64,000 nt of DNA from an uncultured Lachnospiraceae bacterium (GCA_910588845.1 CAJURU010000007.1:78807-142806), one strand, 5' to 3'. Positions 17,612-26,903 are shown, numbered from the stretch's first letter. The notes: generated from the letters alone by a model not told the origin. Numbers and translations: made by a program.

Positions 17612-18088
17612 TTAAAACCCTTCCTTCTTGCGCTGAATGCGCAACTCTTTGCGTTTTTCTGCCGCTTTCCACTCTGCCCTCTCGCTTTCCGTCTCCAATA
17701 ATATAGAAGGTACCTGCCTGGGAATGCCTTTGTCATCCACGGCAACCAACGTCAGGTACGCGCGGTTAATTGGTTTGCGCGTTCCGCTAAAATCTTCCAC
17801 ATAAGTATCGACACGCACCTCCATGGAAGTGTTGCCCACATAGGTTACCTTTGCAATCAGCACCACCAAATCGTGTTGGAACGCTCCCCTGATAAACCGC
17901 AGGTTGTCGACAGACGCCGTGGTGATATTGCCACCGGAATGGCGCATCCCCACCAGCCCGGCAATCTCGTCAATCCACTCCATCAGCTTACCGCCAAACA
18001 GGCGCCCCGCTGCATTTAAATGCTCTGGGCGCACCTGGTAAATATGTTCTATCATTGAATCAGTTATTTTTTTCGTTTCCCGCTCCAT
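17612..18088 (-). CDS. Acyl-CoA thioesterase, hotdog fold
   Basis: A 158-residue protein of the YciA/BACH type: RPEHLNAAGRLFGGKLMEWIDE carries the hotdog helix with its active-site Asp/Glu, followed by TASVDNLRFIRG and NRAYLTLVAVD. It hydrolyses acyl-CoA thioesters in the cytosol. The basic C-terminal tail (KRKELRIQRKK) is longer than the core needs. The ribosome site AGGAGG precedes the ATG. It is followed 11 nt later by srtB, with no obvious functional link. Confidence 0.88.
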   Translation of the reverse strand: MERETKKITDSMIEHIYQVRPEHLNAAGRLFGGKLMEWIDEIAGLVGMRHSGGNITTASVDNLRFIRGAFQHDLVVLIAKVTYVGNTSMEVRVDTYVEDFSGTRKPINRAYLTLVAVDDKGIPRQVPSILLETESERAEWKAAEKRKELRIQRKKEGF

Positions 18089-18286
18089 GCAGATTTCCTC
18101 CTGCTTCTTCTATGCATTCTTCTTCAATCTTCTATCTTTGCTCAAAACAACCGCCATCATCGCCGCCGTATTTATGTTCCTTTCATTATACAAAATAATT
18201 AGCCTGCGTTCAAGAAAGATTGTTTTATGAATCTCATTGAGTATAATTTTTGTTCTGTCATCCGCATCATTGATTGCAATTTCTTT

Positions 18287-18331
18287 CCATTTTAAAACAG
18301 CCGCCCTCCCTTTTGGGTGAGCAGCTGCTTT
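18287..18331 (-). terminator. Rho-independent terminator, copy 1 of a 45-bp perfect direct repeat
   Basis: On the minus strand CAGCTGCTCACCC pairs with GGGAGGGCGGCTG (one mismatch, some G-U pairs) around an AAAA loop, followed by TTTT. It lies 12 bp past the rloB-like stop. The same 45 bases recur at 20368-20412. The remaining ~250 bp up to 18088 holds no other gene that I can see. Confidence 0.8.
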
Positions 18332-18343
18332 TTCAAAAATACA

Positions 18344-18994
18344 TCAAAAACAGTTCAATATTTCAAAAAATTCATTGATATTGGAACCTCTTTGTCCCAA
18401 CTTTTCCCATTTATATACCGTCTTAACCATTATCTCAAATTTTGTTTTATTTACTTTAAATTCGTTTACCACAAAACAATTTTCTCTATTTAATGAGGCC
18501 AGCATTACATCACTGGAACTTCTCCCTTTATGCAAAACACTATAAATTTTGGTATCCGCTTTGAATGCATCAATATCTTTGTAGCCCATCTCTTTCATAA
18601 TAAATTGCGCAACATTCTGCCCTCTATAATCAGGATTATGTAGACAACTAATATATTCAAAATCAGGGAAATTAACGATCAATAAATGAGGAATCCTCCC
18701 TCTATTGTTTTGTAAAATACAGTATTCCAATAATTCTCTGAGCTTTTTCTTCTCCCCTTCTTCACTGATAGCACGATCGCCATCAATAATAATAAACTTT
18801 GCCAGAGAATTTGTATTTCCATCCGTTTTAAGTTTTTTCAAAAAATTACTATAGCCGCCGCCTTCCATATTAACAGTCTTCAACGCAATCGTAAACCTTT
18901 TCTGTCGTTTCATCTCTTCAATATAGTGATGCTCTGTATCTCCCTCGCAAAAAACCGTAAAATTTTTCTTAATCTCCCGTACTTTTCTACTCAA
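18344..18994 (-). CDS. RloB-like TOPRIM-type protein (AbiLii-like)
   Basis: A 216-residue protein with the RloB pattern: FTVFCEGDTEHHYI (acidic residue after strand 1), FIIIDGDRA (DxD) and NFPDFEYI...H, the family's N-x-P-x-FE motif. RloB is a TOPRIM-related putative nuclease paired with an AAA15 ATPase in phage-defence operons (RloAB; AbiL in lactococci). Its ATG overlaps the ATPase stop by 4 nt. It is noticeably AT-richer than the flanking efflux and thioesterase genes, which fits horizontal transfer. Confidence 0.8.
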   Translation of the reverse strand: MSRKVREIKKNFTVFCEGDTEHHYIEEMKRQKRFTIALKTVNMEGGGYSNFLKKLKTDGNTNSLAKFIIIDGDRAISEEGEKKKLRELLEYCILQNNRGRIPHLLIVNFPDFEYISCLHNPDYRGQNVAQFIMKEMGYKDIDAFKADTKIYSVLHKGRSSSDVMLASLNRENCFVVNEFKVNKTKFEIMVKTVYKWEKLGQRGSNINEFFEILNCF

Positions 18995-20259
18995 TAACAG
19001 TCCCCCCCCAAAATCCCCTTCATATAAAATTCATAAATTTTAGTAGTTTCATATCTGACTTCCGGGAAGTCGGCCAAAGAATACAATTCCGATTCCAGAC
19101 TCTCGACATTTTTTGAAATAAAATATATTTGTTCTTTCATATAATTCTTCAAATCAAGATGCAATACATTATGGGTAGTGAATATAAACTGCCCATGATG
19201 CTCTTTCCCATTGATAAATGCTATCACTCGGTCAGACAATACAGGGTTTAATACACGATCCATCTCGTCCGCAAAAACTACTTTATCTTCATAGACAACT
19301 TTGTAAATCTGAACCGCCCAGGCAAAATATTCTCTCACTCCGCTGGAATCCCGGCTCAACTCACGGGAAAACGTACTTCCATCTTCTTTTTTTCTTATAA
19401 TCATTGATTTTGTAAAAGGTTTTTCTTCATCTATTTCAATATCTATAATACTATAATCAATCATCCGGAATATTTCCATATATCTAGGATCATTTAATAT
19501 GTTAAAATCCTCTTCTTCACTTTTCAATGATTTATATAAATCATAATTAATTGCATTTGTTTCCGGACATAAGCTATCTCTCATCCATTCTGTAAATTTC
19601 ATTGCATGTTCGTTACCTAAAATCGCCAGCTTTGAAATAAATAATCCTAGTTGCTTGGGGCTTTTTACCGCATTTTCAAAAGCCATTTCCATTTCCGGTT
19701 CCATCTCTGGAAAATTTATATCGTACACTGCCGAACCCGATGTTTTGCATATATTTTTTCCGGCACATTTATCCTCATTTCCATTACAGCTTAACTCATA
19801 TTTCTTTCTGTGCACAAATAAAAGTTTCCGGTACCTTTTCCTGTATTCATTTTTGTAACTAAATTCTTCTTTCACAATCCCAATAAAATCCATTTCCAAA
19901 TGATAAAGATAAAACTCCCCATCATCTGACAATATTTCCAAATCAAAAATTTGGAGTGTATTACTGTCTTTCCCACATCCCTTCCTGTCATTGTTAGCAT
20001 TTACGCAACTTCTATAAGCCTTTGCCGTTTTATTTTCCTGAAAAAGAGCCCTGAGGTACTCCAAACTACTTACAAAATTCGATTTTCCTCCCGCATTCTC
20101 TCCTACGATAACCGCCGTTTTTAATATGTCACAGCTCTTGTCTGTAGATATGATATTATCTGGAAAACGATTTTTTACTTTTGTTTTAGGCGCCATCATT
20201 GAAAATTCTACACTATCTCTAAAAGAAAGATAATTTTCAAATTTATAATTTAAAAGCAT
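18991..20259 (-). CDS. RloA-like AAA15/ABC-type ATPase (AbiLi-like)
   Basis: A 422-residue cytosolic ATPase. It starts with YKFENYLSFRDSVEFSM, typical of AAA15 proteins. The P-loop is VGENAGGKSN, the signature region SRELSRDSSGVREY, Walker B VVFADEMDRVLNP, and the switch His is in FTTHNVLHLD. These ATPases partner TOPRIM or RloB nucleases in abortive-infection systems. GGAGG lies 6 nt before the ATG at 20259. The gene is first of the two-gene cassette bracketed by the 45-bp repeats. Confidence 0.82.
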   Translation of the reverse strand: MLLNYKFENYLSFRDSVEFSMMAPKTKVKNRFPDNIISTDKSCDILKTAVIVGENAGGKSNFVSSLEYLRALFQENKTAKAYRSCVNANNDRKGCGKDSNTLQIFDLEILSDDGEFYLYHLEMDFIGIVKEEFSYKNEYRKRYRKLLFVHRKKYELSCNGNEDKCAGKNICKTSGSAVYDINFPEMEPEMEMAFENAVKSPKQLGLFISKLAILGNEHAMKFTEWMRDSLCPETNAINYDLYKSLKSEEEDFNILNDPRYMEIFRMIDYSIIDIEIDEEKPFTKSMIIRKKEDGSTFSRELSRDSSGVREYFAWAVQIYKVVYEDKVVFADEMDRVLNPVLSDRVIAFINGKEHHGQFIFTTHNVLHLDLKNYMKEQIYFISKNVESLESELYSLADFPEVRYETTKIYEFYMKGILGGDCY

Positions 20260-20367
20260 TTTAATCCTCCAAACATTTTTCTGTTTTTATTATTTGTTTT
20301 ATCTATTATATTATACAATATTCTATTATTCAAACTATTTTTTTGTTTTAATTGTGAATTATTTTCC

Positions 20368-20412
20368 CCATTTTAAAACAGCCGCCCTCCCTTTTGGGTG
20401 AGCAGCTGCTTT
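20368..20412 (-). terminator. Rho-independent terminator, copy 2 of a 45-bp perfect direct repeat
   Basis: Identical over 45 bp to 18287-18331. It lies 24 bp beyond the stop of the MacB-like permease, so it ends the efflux operon, while copy 1 ends the rloAB-like cassette. Confidence 0.8.
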
Positions 20413-20435
20413 CCAGATAAAATTCTAATTTGTCC

Positions 20436-21671
20436 TTAATTCCTCCTCAACGCCTCAATCGGGCTCAGTTTCGCCGCTTTTCTCGCCGGGTAGATGCCGA
20501 AAAATACACCGATACAGCAGGAAAACAGCGTGGCTCCCAGGATGGTGCCCGCCTTGATGCCGGGATGTATGACGCTTCCCATCGAGGCGCTCATTAAGGC
20601 GCAAGCTCCCATAGCTCCTAAAAGCCCCAGAAGAATACCGATAATCCCTCCCAAAACGGTCAGGATAGCCGCTTCTGCAAGAAACTGCAAGAGAATGGAG
20701 GAAGTCTTCGCCCCCAGGGACTTGCGGATACCAATCTCACGCGTGCGCTCCGTGACGGACACCAGCATAATATTCATGACGCCGATACCGCCAACCACCA
20801 GGGAGATTGCCGCAACACAGGAAATAAACGTGGTGACAATTGCCAGCATGTTATTGACCTCAGCAAGCATATCCTGAAAGCTCTGAATCTGGTAATACTC
20901 CTCCCCGGCGCACTGATGCCTGGTCTCTAACGTATGGATAATACCCTGCGCCACATCCTCACCGCTCGCCTCGTCATTGGAAAATACCATTACCGAATAA
21001 AAGGAATCGCTCTCCCAGCCAAAATAATTAAAAGAAGTGTAAGGAACCTCCAGGGACACCGGCATTCCCTCATAGGTATAGCTGACGAAACTGGTATTTT
21101 CTTTCTGCTCCGTAACCCCCACAATCCGATAACTTCCACTTATCCCATTGATATCTACCTCGATATCCATGCCTACCACGTCATCGGACCCAAATAGCCG
21201 TTTGGCGTCGCTGTTGGAAATCACGCAGACACGGTTCCCCTCTTCCACGTCCACCGCTGTAAAATACGAACCCCTCTTCATATTAAAATTTAAAGATTTC
21301 TGAAGATCTTCCGTTCCTCCGCTCAAAGTAACAGAAAATTCTCCCTTTCCTGTAATGGTTGTTCCTGATGTTCCATCCTGAGGCGTTGCCCCCTCGACGC
21401 CCGCAATACTTTCCTTAATAGCCGTAAGATCCTCCGGCGTAATCCAGGCATCAGCATTTATGGCATCATCGCTGCAATAAACACTAATCTGCCCTGTCCC
21501 CAGGTCTTCTATCTCGGAATTCATGGCATTTGCCGTCCCATCACCTACGGCCATCACCATGATAACAGAAGATATACCAATAATAATACCCAGCATTGTC
21601 AGAAAAGAGCGTCCTTTGTTTGCCTTGATATTTTTTAATGCCATTTTGACATACTCTATCATATTACCCAT
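20436..21671 (-). CDS. MacB/FtsX-type ABC transporter permease
   Basis: 411 residues from the ATG at 21671 (MGNMIEYVKMALKNIKANKG), preceded by AGAGGTG; a longer frame to 21755 would overlap the adaptor gene. It has an N-terminal membrane helix after KGRSFLTMLGIIIGISSV, a ~220-residue extracytoplasmic domain, and three C-terminal helices with the FtsX-type ERTREIGIRKSLGAKT loop. MacB-type permeases work mechanically with an adaptor to export peptides, toxins or drugs. Genes for the ATPase, adaptor and permease are consecutive here. Confidence 0.9.
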   Translation of the reverse strand: MGNMIEYVKMALKNIKANKGRSFLTMLGIIIGISSVIMVMAVGDGTANAMNSEIEDLGTGQISVYCSDDAINADAWITPEDLTAIKESIAGVEGATPQDGTSGTTITGKGEFSVTLSGGTEDLQKSLNFNMKRGSYFTAVDVEEGNRVCVISNSDAKRLFGSDDVVGMDIEVDINGISGSYRIVGVTEQKENTSFVSYTYEGMPVSLEVPYTSFNYFGWESDSFYSVMVFSNDEASGEDVAQGIIHTLETRHQCAGEEYYQIQSFQDMLAEVNNMLAIVTTFISCVAAISLVVGGIGVMNIMLVSVTERTREIGIRKSLGAKTSSILLQFLAEAAILTVLGGIIGILLGLLGAMGACALMSASMGSVIHPGIKAGTILGATLFSCCIGVFFGIYPARKAAKLSPIEALRRN

Positions 21672-21684
21672 CTGCGCACCTCTT

Positions 21685-23418
21685 CTATTCTGTTGCTGAT
21701 GTTTCTTCTGATACTGCACCGTTTTCGGACGATGCTTCTGTTTCAGAAGTTTCATCGCTTTCAGACGCTTCTTCTGTTTCAGATGGCTCCGTTACCGTTA
21801 TAGCGTCTCCCTCCTCATGATTGCCCGGGTCAGAAATCACAATTTCTCCCTCATCAATTCCCTGTATGATTTCTGCACATTCATCTGAGGTCACTCCGGT
21901 CGTGATGCTGCGTTTGGTCAGAACGCCATCTTTACAAATCCAGCAGAATGTACCGTCTTTACCGATATTGACCGCCTCCGTGGGCAAAATGATAACATCT
22001 TTCGCCTCAGCCGCCTGAATAGTTACTTTGGCGTCCACCCCCAGGAAGATATTGTCATCCGGGTTATCAATATGTACCGTTGCCATAATGGATGCCGAAG
22101 CAACAGCCGCCTGATTTGTGCCTGCTGAACCATCTATGGCAATCCGGCTTATTCGCTTTACAGTTCCCTGATAAGTCTGTCCGGCAAGCGTAATCTCCGC
22201 TTTCTGCCCTTCTTTGACCTTGGCATAAACATTCTTGGAAAGTGTCACCTCCACGTTTACATCTTCAATACTCTGTAAAGTAAATAGCTGCATCCCTTGT
22301 GTAACGGTAGCCCCCTCCACAATCTGTTTATCTGAAATTACGCCGTTAAATTCAGCGGAAATTCCTTTCCTGCCCTCCGCAATCAATTCCTCTATTGATT
22401 TACTCTCCAACTCTGCCAGATTGTTATTTGTCTGCATCTGCTCCCTGGCGGCGCTGCTCATGGCCCCGCTGTCGCCCTCTGCAATCGCTTTCTGGCTCTC
22501 CAGGTTTCCTTTCAGCTCTGCCAGTTCTGACTGTGCCGTCTGAAGCTGCTGCTGCAAAGGCGATTCACCTGATAAATTTGCATCTGCGGAAACAAATGTA
22601 CCCTGCAAGGATTCTATCTGCTGCTGCAAAGATTCGGCTGCCTGCTGCTTTGTCTCATTGACGCTCTGCGCATCCGTCAATTCTTTATTTGCCTTGTTCA
22701 ACGATTCCCTTGCGTCTTCTAATTTTTGCGGTTCGCTCTCTGCCGCTGCGGCTGCCGCATCAAAATTTACCTGCGCCGTCTGCTGATTTGTCACGGCCTT
22801 GTCATATTCCTTCTTGGCAGCTTCCGCTTCCGCTTTCGCCGTCTTTAGCTGATCCTGTAATTTAGAAAGCTGCTCATTTTTATCCTTTTCCTCTTGTTGT
22901 TGGGCTGCTTTCTGAGCGCCGGCTTCCCCAGCGAGCGCGCTGGTAATGTTTGCTACTTCCTGCTCTTTGGCGTTCACCTGCGCCTGTAACTGCGCGGCTT
23001 TGCTTCTGGCCTGTGCCTGACGGCTTGCCGCCTTGTTCGATTGGCTCACGCTGTCCTGATAACCCAGCTCACCCGCCTTAACTGTCAGCTCCGCTTTCTG
23101 ATTCTGCTGCTCTAAATCCTTGAGATTAAACGTTACGAGCTGATCTCCTGCCTTTACAAGCTGCCCAACTACAAATTCCGCCGACTCCACGCTCGCGTTC
23201 ACCGGTGAAAATATCATCTTCTGCTCTCCGCTGATCACTGTACCATTCGTCTCCACAGTCTCCGATACATCTCCCTTCTCCACAGAAATACCTTCCACTG
23301 CCATAGCTTGGGCAATCTGCTGCCCGGCGCTTGCCGCATTGTTTATCACTACTATTACAATTATCAACAACACAATTGCCGCGGGGATTACAATTTTCCA
23401 TACTTTTTTCTTCTTCAT
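21685..23418 (-). CDS. HlyD/MacA-type membrane-fusion (adaptor) protein
   Basis: 577 residues from the ATG at 23418, which has AGGAGG 8 nt upstream; a frame from 23442 lacks a good ribosome site. It has an N-terminal anchor (about residues 8-28), a lipoyl-like half, a long Ala/Gln/Lys/Glu-rich coiled coil (about 120-330), the second lipoyl half (ISDKQIVEGATVTQGMQLF), then beta-barrel and membrane-proximal domains. The last ~40 residues form a Ser/Glu/Thr-rich acidic tail not needed for the fold, perhaps a wall-spanning tail. Partner of the permease and ATPase. Confidence 0.88.
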   Translation of the reverse strand: MKKKKVWKIVIPAAIVLLIIVIVVINNAASAGQQIAQAMAVEGISVEKGDVSETVETNGTVISGEQKMIFSPVNASVESAEFVVGQLVKAGDQLVTFNLKDLEQQNQKAELTVKAGELGYQDSVSQSNKAASRQAQARSKAAQLQAQVNAKEQEVANITSALAGEAGAQKAAQQQEEKDKNEQLSKLQDQLKTAKAEAEAAKKEYDKAVTNQQTAQVNFDAAAAAAESEPQKLEDARESLNKANKELTDAQSVNETKQQAAESLQQQIESLQGTFVSADANLSGESPLQQQLQTAQSELAELKGNLESQKAIAEGDSGAMSSAAREQMQTNNNLAELESKSIEELIAEGRKGISAEFNGVISDKQIVEGATVTQGMQLFTLQSIEDVNVEVTLSKNVYAKVKEGQKAEITLAGQTYQGTVKRISRIAIDGSAGTNQAAVASASIMATVHIDNPDDNIFLGVDAKVTIQAAEAKDVIILPTEAVNIGKDGTFCWICKDGVLTKRSITTGVTSDECAEIIQGIDEGEIVISDPGNHEEGDAITVTEPSETEEASESDETSETEASSENGAVSEETSATE

Positions 23419-23498
23419 CGCCAATGCCTCCTGCTTTTCCATCTGCTTTTTTGAGTTTTCTATTCATAAAGAGCTTCGCTTACTACATGCCATTCTTC

Positions 23499-24185
23499 CT
23501 ATGTATTGACATAATCTTCCACAATCTTACCGTCCAGAATTCGCACAACTCGCTTGGCCTGATCTGCAATTTCATTATCGTGCGTAATTAAGATTACACT
23601 GTGCCCCGCTTCGTGGAGCCCCTTTAAAATCTCCATAATTTCCTGCGTAGAAGCGGAATCGAGATTACCGGTAGGCTCGTCGGCAAGGATTACCGGCGGC
23701 TGCGCGGCAATCGCCCGGGCAATGGCAACTCTCTGCTGCTGGCCGCCGGACATCTCTGACGGCTTATGTTCCATACGCTTCTCCAGCCCTACCTGGATTA
23801 ATGCCTCCTTCGCCAGTTTATGCCGCTTATTTCTGGCAATTCCCCGGTAAATCAGGGGCAGCTCCACATTTTCGACTGCTGTGAGATTGGCAATCAGGTT
23901 GAAGCCCTGAAAAATAAAGCCAATCTCCTGGTTACGAATTTCCGATAGCTGATTATCTTTCAAAGCAGAGACGTCCCTGCCGTCCAAGTAGTATGCGCCG
24001 GAAGTGGGCACATCCAAACAGCCCAGCATATTCATCAATGTAGATTTCCCGGAACCGGAATGGCCGATGATTGCCACAAATTCACCTTTTTTTATTTCCA
24101 AATCCACATGATCTAGTGCACGGACTTCATTTTCCCCGGGATTATATATTTTACACATATCCCGGACGCTGATTAAACTATCCAA
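23499..24185 (-). CDS. MacB/LolD-type ABC transporter ATPase
   Basis: A 228-residue ATPase with P-loop GHSGSGKST, Q-loop IFQGFNL, signature MSGGQQQRVAIARA, Walker B VILADEPTGNLDS and switch His LITHD. It belongs to the MacB/LolD type that pairs with FtsX-like permeases. The start is TTG, with AAGGAA 4 nt upstream. It is the first gene of the three-gene efflux operon and lies downstream of the repeated CTTA-AA-ATT elements at 24295-24345. Confidence 0.92.
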   Translation of the reverse strand: MDSLISVRDMCKIYNPGENEVRALDHVDLEIKKGEFVAIIGHSGSGKSTLMNMLGCLDVPTSGAYYLDGRDVSALKDNQLSEIRNQEIGFIFQGFNLIANLTAVENVELPLIYRGIARNKRHKLAKEALIQVGLEKRMEHKPSEMSGGQQQRVAIARAIAAQPPVILADEPTGNLDSASTQEIMEILKGLHEAGHSVILITHDNEIADQAKRVVRILDGKIVEDYVNT

Positions 24186-24294
24186 TGCGTTCCTTCCTTT
24201 CCGTCATTTCATCCTCATACATCATCCAAGAAATGAGCCTGATACAGATTCTATATTTTTGTTGTATTTATCTTACGCCGAATTTCTTAAAGAA

Positions 24295-24345
24295 CTTATA
24301 AGATTACCTTACAAGATTCTTACAATCTATAAAACGATTGTAAGA
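24295..24345. promoter_or_regulatory. Operator-like repeats upstream of the MacAB-like operon
   Basis: Three similar direct repeats of CTTAyAAkATT occur at 24295, 24308 and 24319. The last forms a perfect inverted repeat TCTTACAATC (24318-24327) / GATTGTAAGA (24336-24345) with an 8-bp spacer. They sit about 110-160 bp upstream of the ATPase start. Such arrays are typical of transcription-factor sites, but no regulator gene is adjacent. Confidence 0.45.
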
Positions 24346-24557
24346 CGCGTTCCTCTTCATAATTCATATATTTTCCACTTTTATATCAAAGAATCTATCT
24401 ATTATCCATACTTCTCTGGCAGTATTTCTGGTAGTATTTGCGTATATTTCTATACTTTAATAAGATATAACCGCCGCATACCAAAGAGTATCGCTTGTGG
24501 AGCAAAGGTAAATAATATATAATAGGGACATAACTCACCAGCAGAAGTAGGTGCACA

Positions 24558-24780
24558 ATGAAAAAAGCACTGCCGATTGGTGTTGACAATTTTAAGAAAT
24601 TGGTAGACGCAGATTATTACTACGTGGATAAAACACTGTTTATAAAAGAACTCATAGATTTATGATAAAAAGTATATGGAAGAACTGCGCACGGAAGGTT
24701 ATCGGCGCATAGATTGTTATGGAATATCCTTCTATCGCAAGGACTGTGAAATTCAATTTGGCAAAAGACTGCCGGATTAG
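24558..24780 (+). pseudogene. Remnant of an AAA-ATPase-like/PD-(D/E)XK family gene with internal deletion
   Basis: From ATG 24558 the first 35 codons read MKKALPIGVDNFKKLVDADY ... YVDKTLFIKEL, the characteristic start of the AAA-ATPase-like (PF09820-type) family, then a stop at 24663. From 24670, in another frame, the C-terminal end of the same family is readable (EELRTEGYRRIDCYGISFYR), ending at 24780. Full-length members are around 500-600 residues, so nearly the whole middle is missing. The rest of the 24186-24955 gap holds promoter-like AT-rich DNA and no other gene. Confidence 0.75.
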
Positions 24781-24955
24781 AAACCTTTTGGTACTATGCA
24801 TATACAAAATGGGGAAACTACTTATAGAAATCTATTGCAATATATGGAACTGTGTCATCTTTCATGCGGCAGTTCCATATATTTTTGTCAAACAACTTTA
24901 TATCCTGCAAATATTTCATAACTATAGACACAACTTTATCCCTTGGAGGCATCCC

Positions 24956-26011
24956 ATGAAAATAATTGACATGCACTGCGATACAATTTCCCGTATCTAT
25001 CAAGAACAAAAACGGCAAAAACAAACCCATCTCAGAAAAAATTCTTTCCAAATTGATTTGACAAAGATGAAATCCACCGCTTACCTTTTGCAGAATTTTG
25101 CCCTCTTTATTGACTTAGGCGAAACCGCTATACCTTACGAGACATTTCTCGGGCAGCTCGCCGTTTTCCGAGAAGAAATGGCGCAAAATGCAGATTTGAT
25201 TGCTCCCGTCACTTCTTATTCACAAATTTTAACAAACGAACGCCAAGGAAAAATGTCTGCTCTGCTGACGCTGGAAGAGGGGGAAGTCTGCGGCGGCAGC
25301 CCCGTACGTTTACAGGAAATCTATGACCTGGGAATCCGCATGATGACATTCACCTGGAATTATCCCAACAGCCTGGGATATCCGGCGGAACCGGCGCCTT
25401 TCACTGCACTCAGCAAATCGGTTACTGGTTACGAAGACAATACTCGTTTATCTTCGCTTAAAAGCGCTTATCAAACTGCCTATTCACGCCCAAAAAAGGG
25501 CCTTACCAGCCTTGGCATCGAATTTCTTGCAGAAATGGAACGCCTCGGTATCATCCCCGATGTATCCCATCTCTCTGACGAAGGCATTCGCGACGTATGC
25601 CGCCTAGCCACAAAACCTTTCTGCGCCAGCCATTCCAACGCCCGCAGCCTCTGCGGACGCGGAAGAAATTTACCTGACGACCTGATTCGGACAATTTCAC
25701 AAAAAGGCGGTATTATTGGCGTCAACTATTACGGGCCCTTCCTTTCCGATAAGCCAAACGAAGATGATATCTTCTTTAGCCGCATCAAAGACATTGCACA
25801 ACATATTTGTCATATTTCGGACATTGGCGGCATATACTGTATAGGTCTCGGTTCTGATTTTGACGGCATCGACGGCAACTTGGAACTCGAAAATTGCAGC
25901 CAGATGGAATTATTGGCACATGAATTGCAAAAATGCGGATTACACACAAATGAAATAGAACAGATTTTCTACAGAAACGCACTGAATTTCTATCAGGAAT
26001 TATTAGAATAA
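24956..26011 (+). CDS. Membrane-dipeptidase-like protein, peptidase M19
   Basis: 351 residues from the ATG at 24956, with GGAGG 6 nt upstream; the in-frame extension back to 24719 runs through pseudogene sequence and is rejected. Zinc-site motifs of M19 dipeptidases are visible: DMHCDT near the start, LEEGE, DVSHLSDEG, ASHSNARSL and GLGSDFDGID. It hydrolyses dipeptides, including some with D-residues. The next gene encodes a peptidoglycan-peptide hydrolase, suggesting a shared role in wall-peptide turnover. Confidence 0.9.
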   Translation: MKIIDMHCDTISRIYQEQKRQKQTHLRKNSFQIDLTKMKSTAYLLQNFALFIDLGETAIPYETFLGQLAVFREEMAQNADLIAPVTSYSQILTNERQGKMSALLTLEEGEVCGGSPVRLQEIYDLGIRMMTFTWNYPNSLGYPAEPAPFTALSKSVTGYEDNTRLSSLKSAYQTAYSRPKKGLTSLGIEFLAEMERLGIIPDVSHLSDEGIRDVCRLATKPFCASHSNARSLCGRGRNLPDDLIRTISQKGGIIGVNYYGPFLSDKPNEDDIFFSRIKDIAQHICHISDIGGIYCIGLGSDFDGIDGNLELENCSQMELLAHELQKCGLHTNEIEQIFYRNALNFYQELLE

Positions 26012-26063
26012 TGCGTAATCCATTGCGAATCACACAGAAATCGTTACATAGAGAGGAGTTATC

Positions 26064-26903
26064 ATGCAGCAAGCCGTTGTCACCACCCCCAAAGCAACCC
26101 TTTATCAATCTGTTATTCTAAAAAACAAATGCTTTGTCGGCCAAAGTGTCTCTGATGAGTTATTGTCCGGCTGGTTACTGACCATCACCGAATGCCGCGG
26201 CGACTTCCTCAAGGTTACCACGCATTACGGTTACAGCGGATGGCTGAGGACAAGCGATGTACATAAAATATCCCCGGAGGAGTACGGCATGTGGAATATC
26301 CGCACCGGCTCCTTACTCCTGCTCACCCAACGGCTCACAGATGTTTTAGCGGCCCCAAAAGTACAAGCCCCCATCGTGACTACGCTTTTCATGGGCAGTA
26401 CCGTAATTCCCTGCGGCAGCAGAAAAAACGGCTGGCAGAAAATCAGGCTGGCGGACAATACTGTGGGCTATGTACCAGCGATTGCCCTCGCCTCTTCCCA
26501 ATCACTGACGGACACTCAGACAGAACTGCGCTCCTCTATCATCAACTACGCCCTGTCCTATCTGGGCACACAGTACCGCTGGGGAGGCAAGACCCATGAG
26601 GGCATCGACTGTTCCGGGCTTACATTTATGAGCTATTTTATGTGCGGAATCCTCATTTACCGTGACGCCGCCATTAAAAGTGGATATCCGGTGCGCGAAA
26701 TTCCCCGCTCTCAGATAAAGCCCGCGGACCTTCTGTACTTTCCTGGCCATGTCGCGCTGTACCTGGGCAGCAACAAATATATCCACGCCACCGGCAACTT
26801 AAACAGCTTTGGCTGTGTCATCAACAGTCTCAACCCGCAGGACATGGACTACCGGGCAGATTTAGCAGAAAGTCTGTATGCTGTAGGCAGCGTATTTTGC
26901 TAA
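26064..26903 (+). CDS. SH3-domain NlpC/P60 gamma-D-glutamyl endopeptidase
   Basis: A 279-residue protein with two SH3b-like regions (about 15-65 and 85-140) and an NlpC/P60 domain. The catalytic Cys is in GIDCSGLTF, the His in PGHVALYLG, and the third polar residue in YIHATG. There is no signal peptide, so it may act on recycled muropeptides in the cytosol like YkfC, whose natural partners are dipeptide epimerase and dipeptidase genes. It lies 52 bp after the M19 dipeptidase, and GAGAGGAG precedes the ATG. Confidence 0.88.
   Translation: MQQAVVTTPKATLYQSVILKNKCFVGQSVSDELLSGWLLTITECRGDFLKVTTHYGYSGWLRTSDVHKISPEEYGMWNIRTGSLLLLTQRLTDVLAAPKVQAPIVTTLFMGSTVIPCGSRKNGWQKIRLADNTVGYVPAIALASSQSLTDTQTELRSSIINYALSYLGTQYRWGGKTHEGIDCSGLTFMSYFMCGILIYRDAAIKSGYPVREIPRSQIKPADLLYFPGHVALYLGSNKYIHATGNLNSFGCVINSLNPQDMDYRADLAESLYAVGSVFC

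Noticed and set aside
17601..17672. Longer sortase start at GTG 17672
   Set aside because: It overlaps the thioesterase gene by 61 bp and lacks a ribosome site, unlike the GTG at 17600.
18344..20259. Retron, Septu or OLD (Gabija-like) system
   Set aside because: There is no reverse transcriptase or structured msr/msd region and no HNH or UvrD partner; the two genes fit AAA15 plus RloB (AbiL/RloAB).
24719..24955. N-terminal extension of the M19 dipeptidase
   Set aside because: It overlaps pseudogene sequence; the ATG at 24956 has a strong ribosome site and directly precedes the DMHCDT motif.
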